Below, piece by piece: positions 44,967 through 54,506 of a stretch of 64,000 bases of DNA. A program made the position numbers and the translations under genes. The stretch spans positions 1 through 64,000 of the forward strand of contig JACKNN010000003.1 in assembly GCA_024234855.1 (NCBI GenBank). Reading direction: 5' to 3'. Each line of letters begins with the position of its first letter. Positions within the stretch are counted from its first letter, which is position 1. The DNA comes from Pseudomonadales bacterium. Lineage in GTDB: Bacteria > Pseudomonadota > Gammaproteobacteria > Pseudomonadales > Halieaceae. The notes below the pieces were generated by a model. That model ran no database searches. It was not told the DNA's origin and saw nothing but the letters and a program-made list of their open reading frames with translations.

Positions 44967-46061
44967 CTAGACGTTGAAGCGGAAGTGGATCACATCGCCG
45001 TCCTGTACCACGTAATCCTTGCCCTCCAGGCGCCAGCGGCCGGCATCTTTAGCGCCCTGCTCGCCCTTGTAGGCGATAAAGTCGTCGTAGCCGATGACTT
45101 CGGCGCGGATAAAGCCTTTCTGGAAGTCGGTGTGGATGACGGCGGCGGCCTCGGGCGCGGTGGCACCTATGCGCACGGTCCACGCCCGCACTTCTTTCAC
45201 GCCAGCGGTGAAGTAGGTTTGCAGGCCGAGCAACTGGTAACCGGCGCGAATCACCTTGTCCAGTCCCGGCTCGTCCATGCCCAGGTCCTTCAGGAACTCG
45301 GCACGCTCATCGTCCTCCAACTCGACAATTTCCGCCTCCAGCTTGTTACAGATGGCCACCACGATAGCGCCTTCGGCTGCGGCGATGGCGCGCACGGTGT
45401 CGAGGTGAGGATTGTTGGCGAAGCCCTCTTCATCCACGTTGGCGATGTACATGGTGGGCCTGGCGGTCAGCAGGAACAGTTGCTGCACAAGCGCCTGCTC
45501 GTTGGCGTCCAGGTCCAGTGCGCGCACGGGCAGGGCCTGGTTGAGGTGGGGCAGCAGCTTACCTTCCAGCAGGGCTTTCATGGCGATGGCGGGCTTGTCG
45601 CCGCCCTTGGCCATGCGGATCACCTTTTGCAGCTGCTTTTCGCAGCTCTCCAGGTCGGCCAGTGCCAGCTCGGTGTTGATCACCTCGATGTCAGACCGCG
45701 GATCGATGCGGTTGGCCACATGGATCACATTGTCGTCTTCAAAACAGCGTACCACGTGGGCGATGGCGTCGGTCTCGCGGATATTGGCGAGGAACTGGTT
45801 GCCCAGGCCCTCGCCCCTGGAGGCGCCTGCCACCAGGCCGGCGATATCGACAAACTCCATGGTGGTGGCGACTTCCCGCTGGGGTTTGACGATCTCGGCG
45901 ATGCGGGTCTGGCGCGGGTCCGGCACCGGCACCACGCCGGCATTGGGCTCGATGGTGCAAAACGGGAAGTTTTCCGCATCGATGCCAGCCCGGGTAAGGG
46001 CGTTGAACAGGGTGGACTTGCCGACGTTTGGCAGGCCCACGATTCCGCATTTGAAACCCAT
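44967..46061 (-). CDS. ychF: Redox-regulated ATPase/GTPase YchF
   Basis: A 364-residue Obg-family protein of the standard length. It has the P-loop GLPNVGKSTLFNALT, the switch segment FVDIAGLVAGASRGEGLGNQFL and the C-terminal TGS-like domain with LQTYFTAGVKEVRAWT and DFIAYKG. The NKxE-type motif in NKLEAE favours ATP, as known for the family. It binds ribosomes and affects the oxidative stress response. It is next to pth, the usual arrangement. Confidence 0.97.
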   Translation of the reverse strand: MGFKCGIVGLPNVGKSTLFNALTRAGIDAENFPFCTIEPNAGVVPVPDPRQTRIAEIVKPQREVATTMEFVDIAGLVAGASRGEGLGNQFLANIRETDAIAHVVRCFEDDNVIHVANRIDPRSDIEVINTELALADLESCEKQLQKVIRMAKGGDKPAIAMKALLEGKLLPHLNQALPVRALDLDANEQALVQQLFLLTARPTMYIANVDEEGFANNPHLDTVRAIAAAEGAIVVAICNKLEAEIVELEDDERAEFLKDLGMDEPGLDKVIRAGYQLLGLQTYFTAGVKEVRAWTVRIGATAPEAAAVIHTDFQKGFIRAEVIGYDDFIAYKGEQGAKDAGRWRLEGKDYVVQDGDVIHFRFNV

Positions 46062-46086
46062 GTGTATTTCCTATGGTTGTGGCAGC

Positions 46087-46674
46087 TCAGGCGGCGTTGA
46101 AGCTGTGCAGCCGGGTCATCGCTTTGGTGTCGTCGCCCTCGAGCAGCAGGGGTAGCGCGCTGATGGCTTCGCCGATACTGGCATCAATCCGGCTGCGATC
46201 ATCCGTCGACGGCGCGCTCAAAACGTAGCCGCTGACCCTGGACGCGTGCCCGGGGTGGCCTATGCCGATGCGCAGGCGGTAAAAATCATTGTTGTTGCCC
46301 AGGGCCGGTATGATGTCGCGCAGGCCGTTATGCCCCCCGTGGCCCCCGCCCCGCTTGAAGCGTGCGCTCCCCGGAGGAATGTCGAGCTCGTCGTGGGCAA
46401 TGAGTATCTGGTCCGGTGCGACCTTGTAGAACGTGGCCATGGCCGCAACGGCTTTGCCGCTGCGGTTCATGAACGTCGTTGGAATGAGCAGGCGCAAGTC
46501 GTGGCCAGACAGGCTGATCTGTCCGGCCAGGCCAAAAAAACGGGACTCGGCGCGCAGCGTTCCGCCGTGCTGCCGGGCCAGTTCTTCCGCGAAGTCTGCA
46601 CCGGCATTGTGCCGGGTACCCCGGTACTCGCTACCGGGGTTACCGAGGCCAACGATCAGCTTGATTGCAGTCAA
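46087..46674 (-). CDS. pth: Peptidyl-tRNA hydrolase
   Basis: A 195-residue enzyme that releases peptide from peptidyl-tRNA dropped by ribosomes. Typical residues are LIVGLGNPGSEYRGTRHNAGADFAEELA, with the catalytic His in TRHNAG, IAHDELDIPPGSARFKRGGGHGGHNGLRDI and FYRLRIGIGHPG. It lies between ychF and rplY and ends 25 bp before ychF begins. Confidence 0.97.
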   Translation of the reverse strand: MTAIKLIVGLGNPGSEYRGTRHNAGADFAEELARQHGGTLRAESRFFGLAGQISLSGHDLRLLIPTTFMNRSGKAVAAMATFYKVAPDQILIAHDELDIPPGSARFKRGGGHGGHNGLRDIIPALGNNNDFYRLRIGIGHPGHASRVSGYVLSAPSTDDRSRIDASIGEAISALPLLLEGDDTKAMTRLHSFNAA

Positions 46675-46698
46675 CGCGTGCCGCCTGCAGCGAGGGGT

Positions 46699-47349
46699 TT
46701 AGTCCTCGCTGTCGTCCTCGGTTGCCTCTGTTTCGCCGGCTTCGTCAGCTGCGGCATCACTACCACCCTTGGGCGTAATGATAGAGGCGATCGCCAGGTC
46801 GTGATCCTCACCCAGGGCCAGGGCAACGGAGGTGACGCCTTCGGGCAGGGCGATGTCGGACAGGTGAATGATCTGGCCGATTTCCACCTTGAGCATATCC
46901 ACTTCGATGTACTCGGGAATGTTGCCCGGCAGACACTGGACTTCAATATCGGTGGCCTGGTGCTGGACGATACCGCCCTGTACTTTCACGCCGTGTGCCT
47001 TCGCTTCGTTGATGAAGTGGATGGGCACGTGAACCTTGAGCACCTTGTTCTCCTCGACGCGCAGGAAGTCAGCGTGCATGACGCTTTCCCTGGCCGGATG
47101 GCGCTGCAGGTCCTTGAGGATCGCTTTCTGCTTCTCCTTGCCGACATTGATCGTCAGCACGTGGGAGTAGAAAGCCTCGTTTTCCAGCGCTTTTTCCAGA
47201 TCCTTGCGGATCAGGGTCAGGGGCTGGGGGGCCTTGTCACCACCGTAGATAATGGCGGGAACGAGGTCGGCAAGACGACGCAGGCGGCGGCTCGCACCTT
47301 TCCCCAGGTCCTCTCGTACTTCTGCATGTAGTTCAAATTGGCCAGACAT
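46699..47349 (-). CDS. rplY: 50S ribosomal protein L25/general stress protein Ctc
   Basis: A 216-residue long-form L25 (TL5/Ctc type). The N-terminal 5S-rRNA-binding domain (FELHAEVREDLGKGASRRLRRLADLVPAIIYGG) is followed by the C-terminal beta domain (VHVPIHFINEAKAHGVKVQGGIVQH) and an acidic tail (DEAGETEATEDDSED). It binds 5S rRNA in the large subunit. It is between prs and pth. Confidence 0.96.
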   Translation of the reverse strand: MSGQFELHAEVREDLGKGASRRLRRLADLVPAIIYGGDKAPQPLTLIRKDLEKALENEAFYSHVLTINVGKEKQKAILKDLQRHPARESVMHADFLRVEENKVLKVHVPIHFINEAKAHGVKVQGGIVQHQATDIEVQCLPGNIPEYIEVDMLKVEIGQIIHLSDIALPEGVTSVALALGEDHDLAIASIITPKGGSDAAADEAGETEATEDDSED

Positions 47350-47423
47350 GGTCGTGACTCCTTTGATAGATCATTACCTTGCCCGCGACCGACCCGGTAA
47401 TGAGTTGCTGTTTACGCTGTCCC

Positions 47424-48371
47424 TTACTGGAACAGCGCGCTGATTGATTCCTCGTTGGCGACGCGGCGCATGGATTCAGCGAGCAGGCCAGCTATGGTGA
47501 GCTGGCGGATCTTGCTGATTTCCCGCGCTTTCGCACTCAGGGGAATCGTGTCTGTTACCACCAGTTCATCGAGCTGGGAGGTCCGTATATTTTCCAGGGC
47601 GTTGCCCGACAGCACCGCGTGGGTACAGTAGGCGACCACCTTGGCGGCGCCGTGTTCCTTGAGGGCGTCGGCGGCCTTGCACAGGGTGCCGGCGGTATCG
47701 ACCATGTCGTCCACCAGCAGGCAGGTGCGGCCCTGGACTTCACCTATCAGGTTCATCACCTGGGCTTCGCCGGCCCGCGGGCGGCGTTTGTCGATGATGG
47801 CCAGGTCCGCCTCGTTCAACTGCTTGGCGATGGCCCTCGCCCTCACCACGCCGCCGATATCCGGCGATACCACCATCAGGTTGTCGTATTCGCAGGCCAG
47901 GATATCGTCATTCAGCACCGGCGAGCCGTAAATATTGTCCACCGGGCAGGTGAAAAAGCCCTGGATCTGCTCCGCGTGTAAATCAACCGTCAACACCCGG
48001 TTCACACCCACGGTCACCATCATGTCCGCCACAACCTTGGCGGTGATGGGTACCCTGGATGAGCGCACCCGCCGGTCCTGGCGGGCGTAACCGAAGTAGG
48101 GCACCACCGCCGTGATGCGCGAGGCAGAGGCCCGGCGCAGGGCGTCGATCATCACGATCAGTTCCATCAGGTTGTCGTTGGTGGGCGCACAGGTGGGTTG
48201 CAGGACAAACACGTCCTTGCCGCGCACATTCTCGTTCAGTTCAACGGCGATTTCGCCATCACTGAACTTGCCTACGTTGGCTTTACCCAGTGAAAGGTAC
48301 AGCCTGCTGGCGACTCTCTGGGCGAGTTCGGGGTTGGCGTTACCCGAAAAGACCATCATTTTTGAGGACAC
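47424..48371 (-). CDS. prs: Ribose-phosphate pyrophosphokinase
   Basis: A 315-residue PRPP synthetase, the full family length. Motifs are MMVFSGNANPELAQRVA, RVASRLYLSLG, the flexible-loop segment ARQDRRVRSSRVPITAKVVADMM and the PRPP-binding loop LLVDDMVDTAGTLCKAADAL. It makes PRPP for nucleotides, His and Trp. The tRNA-Gln gene lies upstream on the same strand. Confidence 0.97.
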   Translation of the reverse strand: MSSKMMVFSGNANPELAQRVASRLYLSLGKANVGKFSDGEIAVELNENVRGKDVFVLQPTCAPTNDNLMELIVMIDALRRASASRITAVVPYFGYARQDRRVRSSRVPITAKVVADMMVTVGVNRVLTVDLHAEQIQGFFTCPVDNIYGSPVLNDDILACEYDNLMVVSPDIGGVVRARAIAKQLNEADLAIIDKRRPRAGEAQVMNLIGEVQGRTCLLVDDMVDTAGTLCKAADALKEHGAAKVVAYCTHAVLSGNALENIRTSQLDELVVTDTIPLSAKAREISKIRQLTIAGLLAESMRRVANEESISALFQ

Positions 48372-48461
48372 TGTGCGCTACCTTTGGGCCATGACTACCT
48401 GGCGTTACGAAGCACTCCGGCTTCGATGCCCCTGACCGTCCCGCGGCGGGGCCTTGCTGTA

Positions 48462-48536
48462 TGGCTGGGGTGGGAGGATTCGAACCTCCGAATGCCAGGA
48501 TCAAAACCTGGTGCCTTGCCGCTTGGCGACACCCCA
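48462..48536 (-). tRNA. tRNA-Gln (TTG)
   Basis: A 75-nt tRNA with encoded CCA. The acceptor stem is TGGGGTG/CACCCCA, the anticodon stem CCAGG/CCTGG encloses TTTTGAT (anticodon TTG), and the T-loop is GTTCGAAT. Its place between ispE and prs is the common one in related gammaproteobacteria. Confidence 0.96.
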
Positions 48537-48549
48537 ATAAACTTGTGGG

Positions 48550-49383
48550 TCAATATATGGAAGCTGCTACCGGAGATACGTTCAGCCCCCTGGCCGATAC
48601 GCCCCGCCACCGGTGCGGCAGTTGCGCAAGGACCGCCTCGGCCTCCGCCTTCGTCCCGAAACTGGCGAACACGCTGGCTCCCGTCCCGGTCAGCCTGGCC
48701 TCCGTGAATTCTCCGAGCCAGCTAAAAACCGCTTCGACGTCCGGGTAAAGGCGCCTGACCAGCTGCTCGCAATCGTTCCGGGAGTACCCCTCAAAAAAGG
48801 TCGCCATTTTGATGGGAGAGGTGTTGCGTGTCAATTGCAAGTGGGAAAAAATTTGACCTGTGGCGACGTGGCATTGCGGCGTGATTATGACATACCAGCG
48901 CTCGGGCAGCTCCACCGGGGTCAGTATCTCGCCAATACCCTCGGCCCAGGCGGTATGACCGCCTACGAATACCGGCACGTCGGCTCCCAGGGTGGCCCCC
49001 AGCGCTTGCAGCTCCGCCTGCCCCAGCCCCCGTTGCCACAGCTTGTTGAGCGCCAGCAGGGTGGTGGCCGCGTTGGAGCTGCCGCCGCCCAGGCCGCCGC
49101 CGGCGGGTATCTGCTTGCCAACAGTGATGTGGGCCCCGAGCTTGTCCCGCTGCAGCAGTCTGGCTGCACGGTAGATGAGGTTGTCCGCCAGCGGAATCTC
49201 CAGACCGGGGGCTGCAAGGGTGATCTCGCCGCTGTGGTTGGGGGTGAATCCCAGCCAGTCACCCCAGTCCAGCAGCTGGAACAAGGTCTGCAACTCGTGG
49301 TAGCCGTCGTCCCTGCGGCCGGTAATGTGCAGAAACAGGTTGAGCTTGGCCGGCGACAGCAGGCTCAGGGTGGGCGTCGTCAC
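48550..49383 (-). CDS. ispE: 4-(cytidine 5'-diphospho)-2-C-methyl-D-erythritol kinase
   Basis: A 277-residue GHMP kinase of the MEP isoprenoid pathway. It begins LSPAKLNLFLHITGRRDDGYHELQTLFQLLDWGD and contains the ATP-binding PAGGGLGGGSSNAATTL. The C-terminal motif LTGTGASVFASFG is also present. It overlaps the end of lolB by four bases (ATGA), so the two are coupled. Confidence 0.97.
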   Translation of the reverse strand: MTTPTLSLLSPAKLNLFLHITGRRDDGYHELQTLFQLLDWGDWLGFTPNHSGEITLAAPGLEIPLADNLIYRAARLLQRDKLGAHITVGKQIPAGGGLGGGSSNAATTLLALNKLWQRGLGQAELQALGATLGADVPVFVGGHTAWAEGIGEILTPVELPERWYVIITPQCHVATGQIFSHLQLTRNTSPIKMATFFEGYSRNDCEQLVRRLYPDVEAVFSWLGEFTEARLTGTGASVFASFGTKAEAEAVLAQLPHRWRGVSARGLNVSPVAASIY

Positions 49384-49985
49384 CGCGATGCTGCCTCCCA
49401 GTTGCGGATAATCAGGCGCACGGTGGTGTCCCGGCGCTGGATGGTGAGGCGGGTGGGGAGTGTCATCGCGCCGTAGTTGGCGTAGTCCTCAAAGTGTATT
49501 TCCCAGTTATCCTGCTGCAGCACCTGCAGCAATGCCGGGTCGGGCCCCGGCTCCATGCGCTGCACCGCTATTCCCGGTGCCGGCAGGCCCTTGAGCCAGT
49601 GGGGCAGGGCCAGCAGCGGCAGGTCCCAGCCCGTCCTGCGCTCCAGTTCGCCGCTGTCGGTGAGGTCCAGGGTGGCTACATCCTCGCCCTGGCGTACGGT
49701 CAGGGTCTTGCCGTCGCTGTACAGGCTGGTGGCCGCCACGCCCAGCGGACCGCTGAGGTACAGCCGGGTGATAACGCCGTGCTGACTCCATTGGAAGGAG
49801 GCCGATTCAGACTGCTGCGGGCTGCGCAGGGCGAGTTTGCCGTCGGCCGCCCAGACGGTCAGCTCGCGCAGGCGGGCGCTGTGGTCTTCCCAGCTGGCCG
49901 AGGTCGTGGGCCTGGATTGCGGCCCGGCGCAGGCGGCCAGAAGCAGGACCAGCAGGGCGCTGGCCAGGGGCAGTTTGCCCGGCAT
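49380..49985 (-). CDS. lolB: Outer-membrane lipoprotein insertion protein LolB
   Basis: A 201-residue lipoprotein with a lipobox at LLLAACAG. It receives lipoproteins from LolA and inserts them into the outer membrane. Recognisable segments are LTVWAADGKLALRSPQQSESASFQWSQHG and DLPLLALPHWLKGLPAPG. It lies between the TPR gene and ispE, the conserved order. Confidence 0.92.
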   Translation of the reverse strand: MPGKLPLASALLVLLLAACAGPQSRPTTSASWEDHSARLRELTVWAADGKLALRSPQQSESASFQWSQHGVITRLYLSGPLGVAATSLYSDGKTLTVRQGEDVATLDLTDSGELERRTGWDLPLLALPHWLKGLPAPGIAVQRMEPGPDPALLQVLQQDNWEIHFEDYANYGAMTLPTRLTIQRRDTTVRLIIRNWEAASR

Positions 49986-51758
49986 CTAGGGGTCGAGCTC
50001 CAGCGGATCTGCCGCCAGGTCACTGCCCTGGGGCAGGTCCATCTTGATGGTGGTGACCTGCAGCCGTTCCAGTGTCTCCGCCAGCACGGCGTTACCCGGG
50101 TCCTTCAGCAAACCGCCCCGCCACACCGAGACGGCGTTGTCGGTATCGCCGCTGACCCACAGGACCTCGCCAAGGTGGGCGGCGACCTCGGGATCGGGAA
50201 ATTGGGCGTAGGCCCGGGTAAGGTAGTCCAGCGCCTCGTCGAGGCGATTCATGCGATACAGGACCCAGCCCATGCTGTCGAGAATGGCGGGTTCGTCCGG
50301 CTGCAGTGCCAGCGCCTGGGAGATCAGCGCATAGGCTTCCTCGTAGCGCTCGGTGCGATTGGCCAGGGTGTAGCCCAGCGCGTTGATGGCGGTGCTGTTG
50401 TCGGGCTCCCTGGCGATGATGGACCGCAGGTCGCGCTCCATCCGCTCCAGGTCGCCCGCCTGCTCGGCCAGCATCGCCCGGGCGTAGCGCAGGGAGCTCG
50501 AATCCGGGGTCTGCGCCAGCGCCTTGTCCAGCACCTGGATGGCAAGCGCCAGCTGGTCGCTGCGGGTCAGCAGGTCGGCTTCGATGCTGTAGAACTGCTC
50601 GGCGCGCTCCGGGTGCAGTGCTCGCACACGATTGAACCAGGCACTGTTTTCCTCGAAGCGCCCCTCGCCGATCAGGATCATGCTGGCGCGACTGGTGGCC
50701 ACCAGCAGCTCGCGGCCGTCCTCCACCTGCCTGTATTCGTAAAGGGCCGCGGGCAGGTCAGCGTTGTCCTCAGCGATGCGGCCCAGGTAGTAATGGGCCT
50801 CGTCGATATGCTGCTCCAGCGCCAGCAACTGGCGCAGGTAGGCCTTGGCGGCCTCGTCATCACCCGTTTCCCGGCTGATCAGCGCCAGCGCCAGGATCAA
50901 CTCGCCGTCGCGGGGGGACTGGGCGGACAGCAGTTCGAATTGCTCGCGCGCCGCAGCCATGTCCGTGGCGGTCAACAGGCGGGCGTACTGCAGGCGAATT
51001 TGCGTGTCATGGGGGTTTTCCGCCAGGACCCGCTCGAGCCGGGCATAGGGCTCGGGCGCCTGTTGGGCCAGCAGAATCCGCGCTTCCAGCATGGCGGCCT
51101 GGCTCTGGTTGGGCTCTATCTCAAACAGGTGCTGCAGGGCCGCCATGGCCTGGTCAAATTGCTCCGACTCGGCCAGTACCATTGCCTGCGTCAGCAGCAG
51201 TTGCACATTGTCGGGATACTCCTGCGCCAGTTTGTTGATGCCATCGAGCAGGGCCTCGCGTTGCGCCGGATCAAGCTCCTGGTAGCCGCTGAGCAGCGCC
51301 GGGAAGTTGACCTGCTCGCCCTTGCTCGCCAGCAGGGCCATGTGGGGCATGGCCTCGACCGCGCGGCCCTGGCGTATGAGCAGAATTGACAGGGTATTGT
51401 TGGCCTCGACGTTATCGGGCTCAAGCGCGACCCACAGCTGCACGGCTTCCAGCGCGGCCTGTTCCCTCGCCATGAACTGGGCCAGGTGGGTGGTGTGGGC
51501 GCTGACGCCGGCGTCGCGCAACTGCGGCGCCTGTGCCAGGTACTGTTCCAGGGCGATATCGTAGGCCTGGCGTCTCAGGGCGAATTCCGCCAGCAGCAGT
51601 GGATAGATGCTGCTGTCGGGGAAAGCCCTTTCAGGCGGTTCGCTGGCGGCGGCTACCGGTGCGGGCTCCGGCGGCGCGCTGGGGGCGGAGACCGGCGCCT
51701 GGCTGGCGCAGGCCAGCAGCAGCGCACAGGCCATGCCGATGGGAAGAAGGCGGAACAT
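49986..51758 (-). CDS. TPR-repeat lipoprotein
   Basis: A 590-residue protein with a lipobox at LLLACASQ, so it is probably anchored in the outer membrane facing the periplasm. Many TPR-type helices follow (for example FALRRQAYDIALEQYL, ALLLTQAMVLAESEQFDQAMAALQHLF, NALGYTLANRTERYEEAYALISQALALQPDEPAILDSMGWVLYRMNRLDEALDYL). It is a scaffold-type protein; homologues sit upstream of lolB in Pseudomonas. The specific partner is not known. Its stop abuts the lolB start. Confidence 0.9.
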   Translation of the reverse strand: MFRLLPIGMACALLLACASQAPVSAPSAPPEPAPVAAASEPPERAFPDSSIYPLLLAEFALRRQAYDIALEQYLAQAPQLRDAGVSAHTTHLAQFMAREQAALEAVQLWVALEPDNVEANNTLSILLIRQGRAVEAMPHMALLASKGEQVNFPALLSGYQELDPAQREALLDGINKLAQEYPDNVQLLLTQAMVLAESEQFDQAMAALQHLFEIEPNQSQAAMLEARILLAQQAPEPYARLERVLAENPHDTQIRLQYARLLTATDMAAAREQFELLSAQSPRDGELILALALISRETGDDEAAKAYLRQLLALEQHIDEAHYYLGRIAEDNADLPAALYEYRQVEDGRELLVATSRASMILIGEGRFEENSAWFNRVRALHPERAEQFYSIEADLLTRSDQLALAIQVLDKALAQTPDSSSLRYARAMLAEQAGDLERMERDLRSIIAREPDNSTAINALGYTLANRTERYEEAYALISQALALQPDEPAILDSMGWVLYRMNRLDEALDYLTRAYAQFPDPEVAAHLGEVLWVSGDTDNAVSVWRGGLLKDPGNAVLAETLERLQVTTIKMDLPQGSDLAADPLELDP

Positions 51759-52065
51759 AATGGGCTACAGCGTGAATCCAGCTCGAAGATGGCGCGTATG
51801 ATGACATAGACCGGGCGTGAAACCCACAGCCCGCGAGCCTTTACCCGCCGGGGCGATCGGCCGGCGCCCTGGGGCGACCCGCCGGTGCCACTGCCGCCTC
51901 GTTTGCCCGCTGCCGTAACCCGCCCCCCGCGGCGCACTGTCATTTACCCCGCAAGTTGTTAAAATCGCGGGTAAATCAATCCGATTATGCTAATGTGCGC
52001 CGGCTTCAGCCGCAGTGGTAGACTGCCCCGGCGATGATGGCGCACAACTGAGAGCTCACCCTGAC
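51759..52065. promoter_or_regulatory. Divergent promoter region, TPR gene / hemA
   Basis: No gene. An inverted repeat of TTACCCCGC and GCGGGTAA type lies at about 51945-51975. A hemA promoter with TTGTTA (about 51955) and TATGCT (about 51987) separated by roughly 25 bases is too wide to be firm. I see no other signal. Confidence 0.35.
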
Positions 52066-53424
52066 ATGAACCTGATCGCCCTGGGGATCAACCACAACTC
52101 CGCCGCCGTCGAGGTGCGCGAGCGGGTTGCCTTCGCCCCGGAGCAGGTGGGGGAGGCCCTGGTCGATGTCTGTGAGCAGGGCCAGGTGGAGGAGGCGGTC
52201 ATTCTCTCAACCTGCAATCGCACCGAGCTGTACGCCATCGTGCCGGAGGGCTTCAACCCGGCAGACAAGGCCCTGCAATTGATCGACTGGATGGCCAACT
52301 ACCATCACCTGTCAGTAGAGGAACTGCGCCGCTGCGCCTATCACTTTGAGGCCCGCCAGGCGCTGCAGCATATCGTCCAGGTGGCCAGTGGCCTCGATTC
52401 CATGGTGTTGGGCGAGCCGCAGATTTTTGGCCAGCTGAAATCCGCCTATGCGGTGGCGACGGAATCCGGCACCGTGGGCAGCGAGCTGGGGCGCCTGTTT
52501 CCGCGCCTATTTGCCATCGCCAAGCGGGTCCGTACCGATACCGCCATCGGCGAGAACCCGGTGTCGGTCGCCTATGCGGCGGTGGACCTTGCCCGCCATA
52601 TCTTTGCCGACCTGCACCAGTGCAACGCCCTGCTCGTCGGCGCCGGTGAAACCATTGAACTGGTGGCGCGACACCTGATAGAGGCGGGGGTAAGCGGGAT
52701 CGTCATCGCCAACCGCACTCTCGGGCGAGCCCGTGAACTGGCGCAGAAATTCGGCGCCGAGGCGGTACTGCTGGCGGAGATCCCCGCGCAGTTGCTGGAC
52801 GCCGATATCGTGATTACCTCCACCGCCAGCCAGCTGCCGATCCTGGGCAAGGGCGCGGTTGAACAGGCGGTGAAAGCGCGCAAGCACCGGCCCATGTTGA
52901 TGGTGGACATCGCTGTGCCGCGGGATATTGAAGCCCAGGTGGGCGACCTGCGGGATGTCTACCTTTACAGCGTCGACGATTTGCGCGAGATCGTCGAGCA
53001 GAACATGCGCAGCCGCCGCACCGAGGCGCGCAAGGCGGACCAGATCATCGCCGAGGGGATCAACCTGTACCTGGACGATTTGCGCAGCCTCGCCGCCGTC
53101 GATGTGGTGAAGGACTACCGGCGCATGGCCGAGCAGATGCGCGAGATCGAGCTGCAGCGCGCCCTGCGCGCCCTGGCCCGCGGTGACGATCCGCAACGGA
53201 TTGCGACGCAACTGGCCAGGGCGATCACCAACAAGCTGATTCACGCACCCACCGCTGGCCTGCGCCAGGCCAGCGCCGACGGGCGCCAGGACCTGTTGGC
53301 CCATGCCCGCAAGCTGCTGGGGCTGGCGGCGGGCCACCGGCCGGAAGCGCCTGCCCCCCGGGAAGACGGCGACTTTGAACTGCCGCCACCCGATACGGAA
53401 AAACCCGGACACACACTGCAATGA
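52066..53424 (+). CDS. hemA: Glutamyl-tRNA reductase
   Basis: A 452-residue enzyme; the ATG at 52066 is the family start (MNLIALGINHNSAAVEVRERVAF), and the upstream extension to 52015 is non-homologous. The catalytic Cys is in ILSTCNRTELYA. The NADPH domain contains LLVGAGETIELVARHL and IANRTLGRARELAQKFG. It commits glutamyl-tRNA to tetrapyrrole synthesis. It overlaps prfA by four bases. Confidence 0.97.
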   Translation: MNLIALGINHNSAAVEVRERVAFAPEQVGEALVDVCEQGQVEEAVILSTCNRTELYAIVPEGFNPADKALQLIDWMANYHHLSVEELRRCAYHFEARQALQHIVQVASGLDSMVLGEPQIFGQLKSAYAVATESGTVGSELGRLFPRLFAIAKRVRTDTAIGENPVSVAYAAVDLARHIFADLHQCNALLVGAGETIELVARHLIEAGVSGIVIANRTLGRARELAQKFGAEAVLLAEIPAQLLDADIVITSTASQLPILGKGAVEQAVKARKHRPMLMVDIAVPRDIEAQVGDLRDVYLYSVDDLREIVEQNMRSRRTEARKADQIIAEGINLYLDDLRSLAAVDVVKDYRRMAEQMREIELQRALRALARGDDPQRIATQLARAITNKLIHAPTAGLRQASADGRQDLLAHARKLLGLAAGHRPEAPAPREDGDFELPPPDTEKPGHTLQ

Positions 53425-54506
53425 AAGCCTCGCTGTTAACCAAGCTGGAATCTCTGACCGACCGGCACGAGGAGGTATCGGCCCTGCTCAGTGACGGCGA
53501 AACCATTGCCGATCAGGAGCGGTTTCGCAATCTGTCGCGCGAGTACGCGGAACTGGAAGACGTGGTCAACTGCTACAGCCAGTACAGCCGCATCAGGCGC
53601 GAGCTGGATGAGGCCAGGCAGATGCTGGAAGACGCCGACCCGGAGGTGCGCGAAATGGCCCGGGAGGAGGTCGAATCCCACGGCGACAGGCTGGAGGCGC
53701 TGGAGCTTGAGCTACAGGCTTTGATGTTGCCGCGGGACCCGATGGACTCCCATAACGTATTCCTCGAGATTCGCGCCGGTACTGGCGGCGACGAGGCCGC
53801 CATTTTCTCCGGCGACCTGTTTCGCATGTATTCGCGCTACGCAGAACAGCAGGGCTGGAAAATCGAGGTACTGTCGGAGCGGCCGGGCGAGCACGGTGGC
53901 TTCAAGGAAATCATTACCCGGGTCGAAGGCCGCGACGTCTACGCCCATCTCAAGTTTGAATCCGGCGCCCACCGGGTGCAGCGGGTGCCCGAGACGGAGT
54001 CCCAGGGGCGCATCCACACCTCGGCCTGCACGGTCGCGATCATGCCCGAGCCCGATGAGGTCGATGAGATAGAACTCAACAAGGGCGACCTGCGCATCGA
54101 CACCTATCGCGCCTCCGGGGCCGGCGGCCAGCATGTCAACAAGACCGACTCCGCGGTGCGCATCACCCACATTCCCAGCGGTATCGTGGTCGAGTGCCAG
54201 GACGAGCGCTCGCAGCACAAGAACCGGTCCCGGGCAATGTCACTGTTGCAGGCCAAGTTGCTGACCAGTGCCCAGGACAAGGCGGCGGCGGAACAGGCCG
54301 AACAGCGTCGCAACCTGGTCGGCACCGGGGACCGCTCCGACCGCATTCGTACCTACAATTTTCCCCAGGGCAGGATGACCGATCACCGCATCAATCTCAC
54401 GCTGTACAAGCTGGATGAGATACTCGAAGGCAACCTCGATGCCGTGGTCGGCCCCCTGCGCCAGGAGTACCAGGCAGACCAGTTGGCGGCCATGGCCGGC
54501 AGCTGA
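53421..54506 (+). CDS. prfA: Peptide chain release factor 1
   Basis: A 361-residue RF1 of normal length. The GGQ motif is in YRASGAGGQHVNKTDSAVRITH, and the codon-recognition PxT region is represented by VQRVPETESQGRIHTSACTVAI. It releases peptides at UAA and UAG. The modification enzyme PrmC follows with a one-base overlap (TGATG). Confidence 0.98.
   Translation: MKASLLTKLESLTDRHEEVSALLSDGETIADQERFRNLSREYAELEDVVNCYSQYSRIRRELDEARQMLEDADPEVREMAREEVESHGDRLEALELELQALMLPRDPMDSHNVFLEIRAGTGGDEAAIFSGDLFRMYSRYAEQQGWKIEVLSERPGEHGGFKEIITRVEGRDVYAHLKFESGAHRVQRVPETESQGRIHTSACTVAIMPEPDEVDEIELNKGDLRIDTYRASGAGGQHVNKTDSAVRITHIPSGIVVECQDERSQHKNRSRAMSLLQAKLLTSAQDKAAAEQAEQRRNLVGTGDRSDRIRTYNFPQGRMTDHRINLTLYKLDEILEGNLDAVVGPLRQEYQADQLAAMAGS

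Noticed and set aside
44958..46100. 380-residue plus-strand reading frame
   Set aside because: Antisense to ychF, which has all its motifs.
49494..51389. 631-residue plus-strand reading frame
   Set aside because: Antisense to lolB and the TPR gene. Gln/Gly/Val-rich composition is typical of such shadows.
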